Assembly: GCA_023396615.1 (NCBI GenBank)
Contig: JAEWVM010000174.1
Location: 1-6,352, forward strand
DNA from: Spirochaetota bacterium
GTDB lineage: Bacteria; Spirochaetota; UBA4802; JAFGJZ01
Reading direction: 5' to 3'
Length of the DNA stretch: 6,352 nucleotides
A program made the translations under genes and the position numbers. The notes beneath the pieces are model-generated. The model was not told the origin of the DNA. It was given only the letters and a program-made list of their open reading frames with translations, and did not search any database. The stretch's first letter is position 1. Every line of letters begins with the position of its first letter. This document shows, one piece after another, positions 5,541 through 6,352 of this stretch.

Positions 5541-6352
5541 ATGTTTGCAGAAAGAACCCACTGCGGTGATTTATCGGTTGCTGATGACGGAAAAGAAGTT
5601 GTTGTTTGCGGATGGGTTGACCGCCGCAGAGATCACGGCGGCGTAATTTTTGTCATGGTTCGTGATGTTTCCGGCGATATCCAGGTAGTTGCTGATGAAA
5701 CTCACTCCAAAGAAGCCGCACTTTCGGCTGATAAGCTGAGAAATGAATACTGTGTTTATGTTAAAGGGAAAATCAGAAAAAGAACTCCTGAAAATATTAA
5801 TCCTAATATAAAATCCGGTGAAATCGAACTCGTCGCAGCAGAAATAAAGATTCTGAGCGAATCGGCGCCGACTCCTTTTTCAATTGAGACTAGAGATAAT
5901 CTAAGCGAAGAGGTTCGTCTCAAATACAGATTTCTTGATCTTAGAAGAGCGGAAATGCAGGAAGCGATGATCAAGCGTCATGAAGTGATGCAGGTTACGC
6001 GAAACTATCTTACAAAGAACAGATTTTATGAAATCGAAACTCCGATACTTAACAAATCAACTCCTGAAGGCGCGAGAGATTTTCTTGTTCCTTCAAGAAT
6101 CAACAAAGGAGAGTTTTACGCTCTTCCTCAGTCTCCGCAGATGTTCAAACAGATTCTTATGATGTCCGGTTTCGACAGATATTTTAATATCGTAAAATGT
6201 TTCCGCGATGAAGACCTCCGTAATGACCGTCAGCCTGAATTTACTCAGATTGATATGGAGCTTTCCTTCATCGATCAGGATATGATCATTGAAATTATTG
6301 AGGGTCTTCTTAAAGATATCGTAAAAGCTGTTAAGGGTATTGAAGTTAAAAC
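5541..6352 (+). CDS. aspS: Aspartyl-tRNA synthetase, N-terminal 270 residues (runs off right edge)
   Basis: AspRS charges tRNA-Asp with aspartate in the cytoplasm. The visible part is the N-terminal anticodon-binding OB fold (about 1-105, with GWVDRRRDHGGVIF at 24-37) and the start of the class II catalytic core. FLDLRR (131-136), TPEGARDFLVPSR (174-186), QSPQMFKQ (197-204, aspartate/tRNA-binding region) and motif 2 FRDEDLRNDRQPEFTQID (221-238) are all intact. The bacterial GAD insertion and motif 3 would lie beyond the window, where the normal protein is about 590 aa. ATG at 5541 has GAGG four bases upstream (5533-5536), and the ATG at 5531 is out of frame. His32 corresponds to a position that is His in non-discriminating enzymes and Leu in Escherichia coli. 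Together with GatB this suggests it may also load tRNA-Asn. This specificity call is inference; enzyme identity is certain. Confidence 0.97.
   Translation, partial: MFAERTHCGDLSVADDGKEVVVCGWVDRRRDHGGVIFVMVRDVSGDIQVVADETHSKEAALSADKLRNEYCVYVKGKIRKRTPENINPNIKSGEIELVAAEIKILSESAPTPFSIETRDNLSEEVRLKYRFLDLRRAEMQEAMIKRHEVMQVTRNYLTKNRFYEIETPILNKSTPEGARDFLVPSRINKGEFYALPQSPQMFKQILMMSGFDRYFNIVKCFRDEDLRNDRQPEFTQIDMELSFIDQDMIIEIIEGLLKDIVKAVKGIEVK

Overview
The window is an AT-rich chromosomal segment from a bacterium with an exported proteome. Two proteins carry N-terminal signal sequences, one of them with a possible lipobox. The host also uses the GatCAB amidotransferase route for charged tRNA. Nothing here fixes the phylum. 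The relaxed lipobox (Phe at -3) and the ankyrin-repeat lipoprotein suggest a diderm such as a spirochaete or a similar lineage, but this is a guess. No insertion sequence, tRNA, rRNA, CRISPR array or phage gene is visible.

Left part (1-2964) is the accessory-looking half. A minus-strand gene runs from a start at 1304 off the left edge. It encodes a secreted protein whose 434 visible residues match the thiol-activated / cholesterol-dependent cytolysin (CDC) family along the pore-forming core. The membrane-recognition domain (domain 4) lies outside the window. It has a near-consensus sigma-70 promoter (TTGACA, 17 bp, TATACT). Divergent from it, 275 bp away, is a plus-strand gene for an exported, probably lipid-anchored, ankyrin-repeat protein of 448 aa with a GTG start. 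A strong 12-bp-stem hairpin at 2931-2964 separates this gene from the convergent housekeeping genes and probably ends transcription from both sides.

Right part (2967-6352) is housekeeping. gatB (Asp/Glu-tRNA amidotransferase subunit B) and purC (SAICAR synthetase) lie head to tail on the minus strand, 36 bp apart. aspS (aspartyl-tRNA synthetase) is divergent on the plus strand and is cut by the right edge. The AspRS has His at the position that is His in characterised non-discriminating enzymes. AspRS and GatCAB could therefore work in sequence: mischarge tRNA-Asn with Asp, then amidate it. All three enzymes handle aspartate or aspartyl-tRNA.

The most noteworthy content is the CDC-family pore former in an apparently non-Gram-positive context, with unusual residues at family hot spots, and its divergent pairing with an exported ankyrin protein. 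The function of that pairing is unknown.
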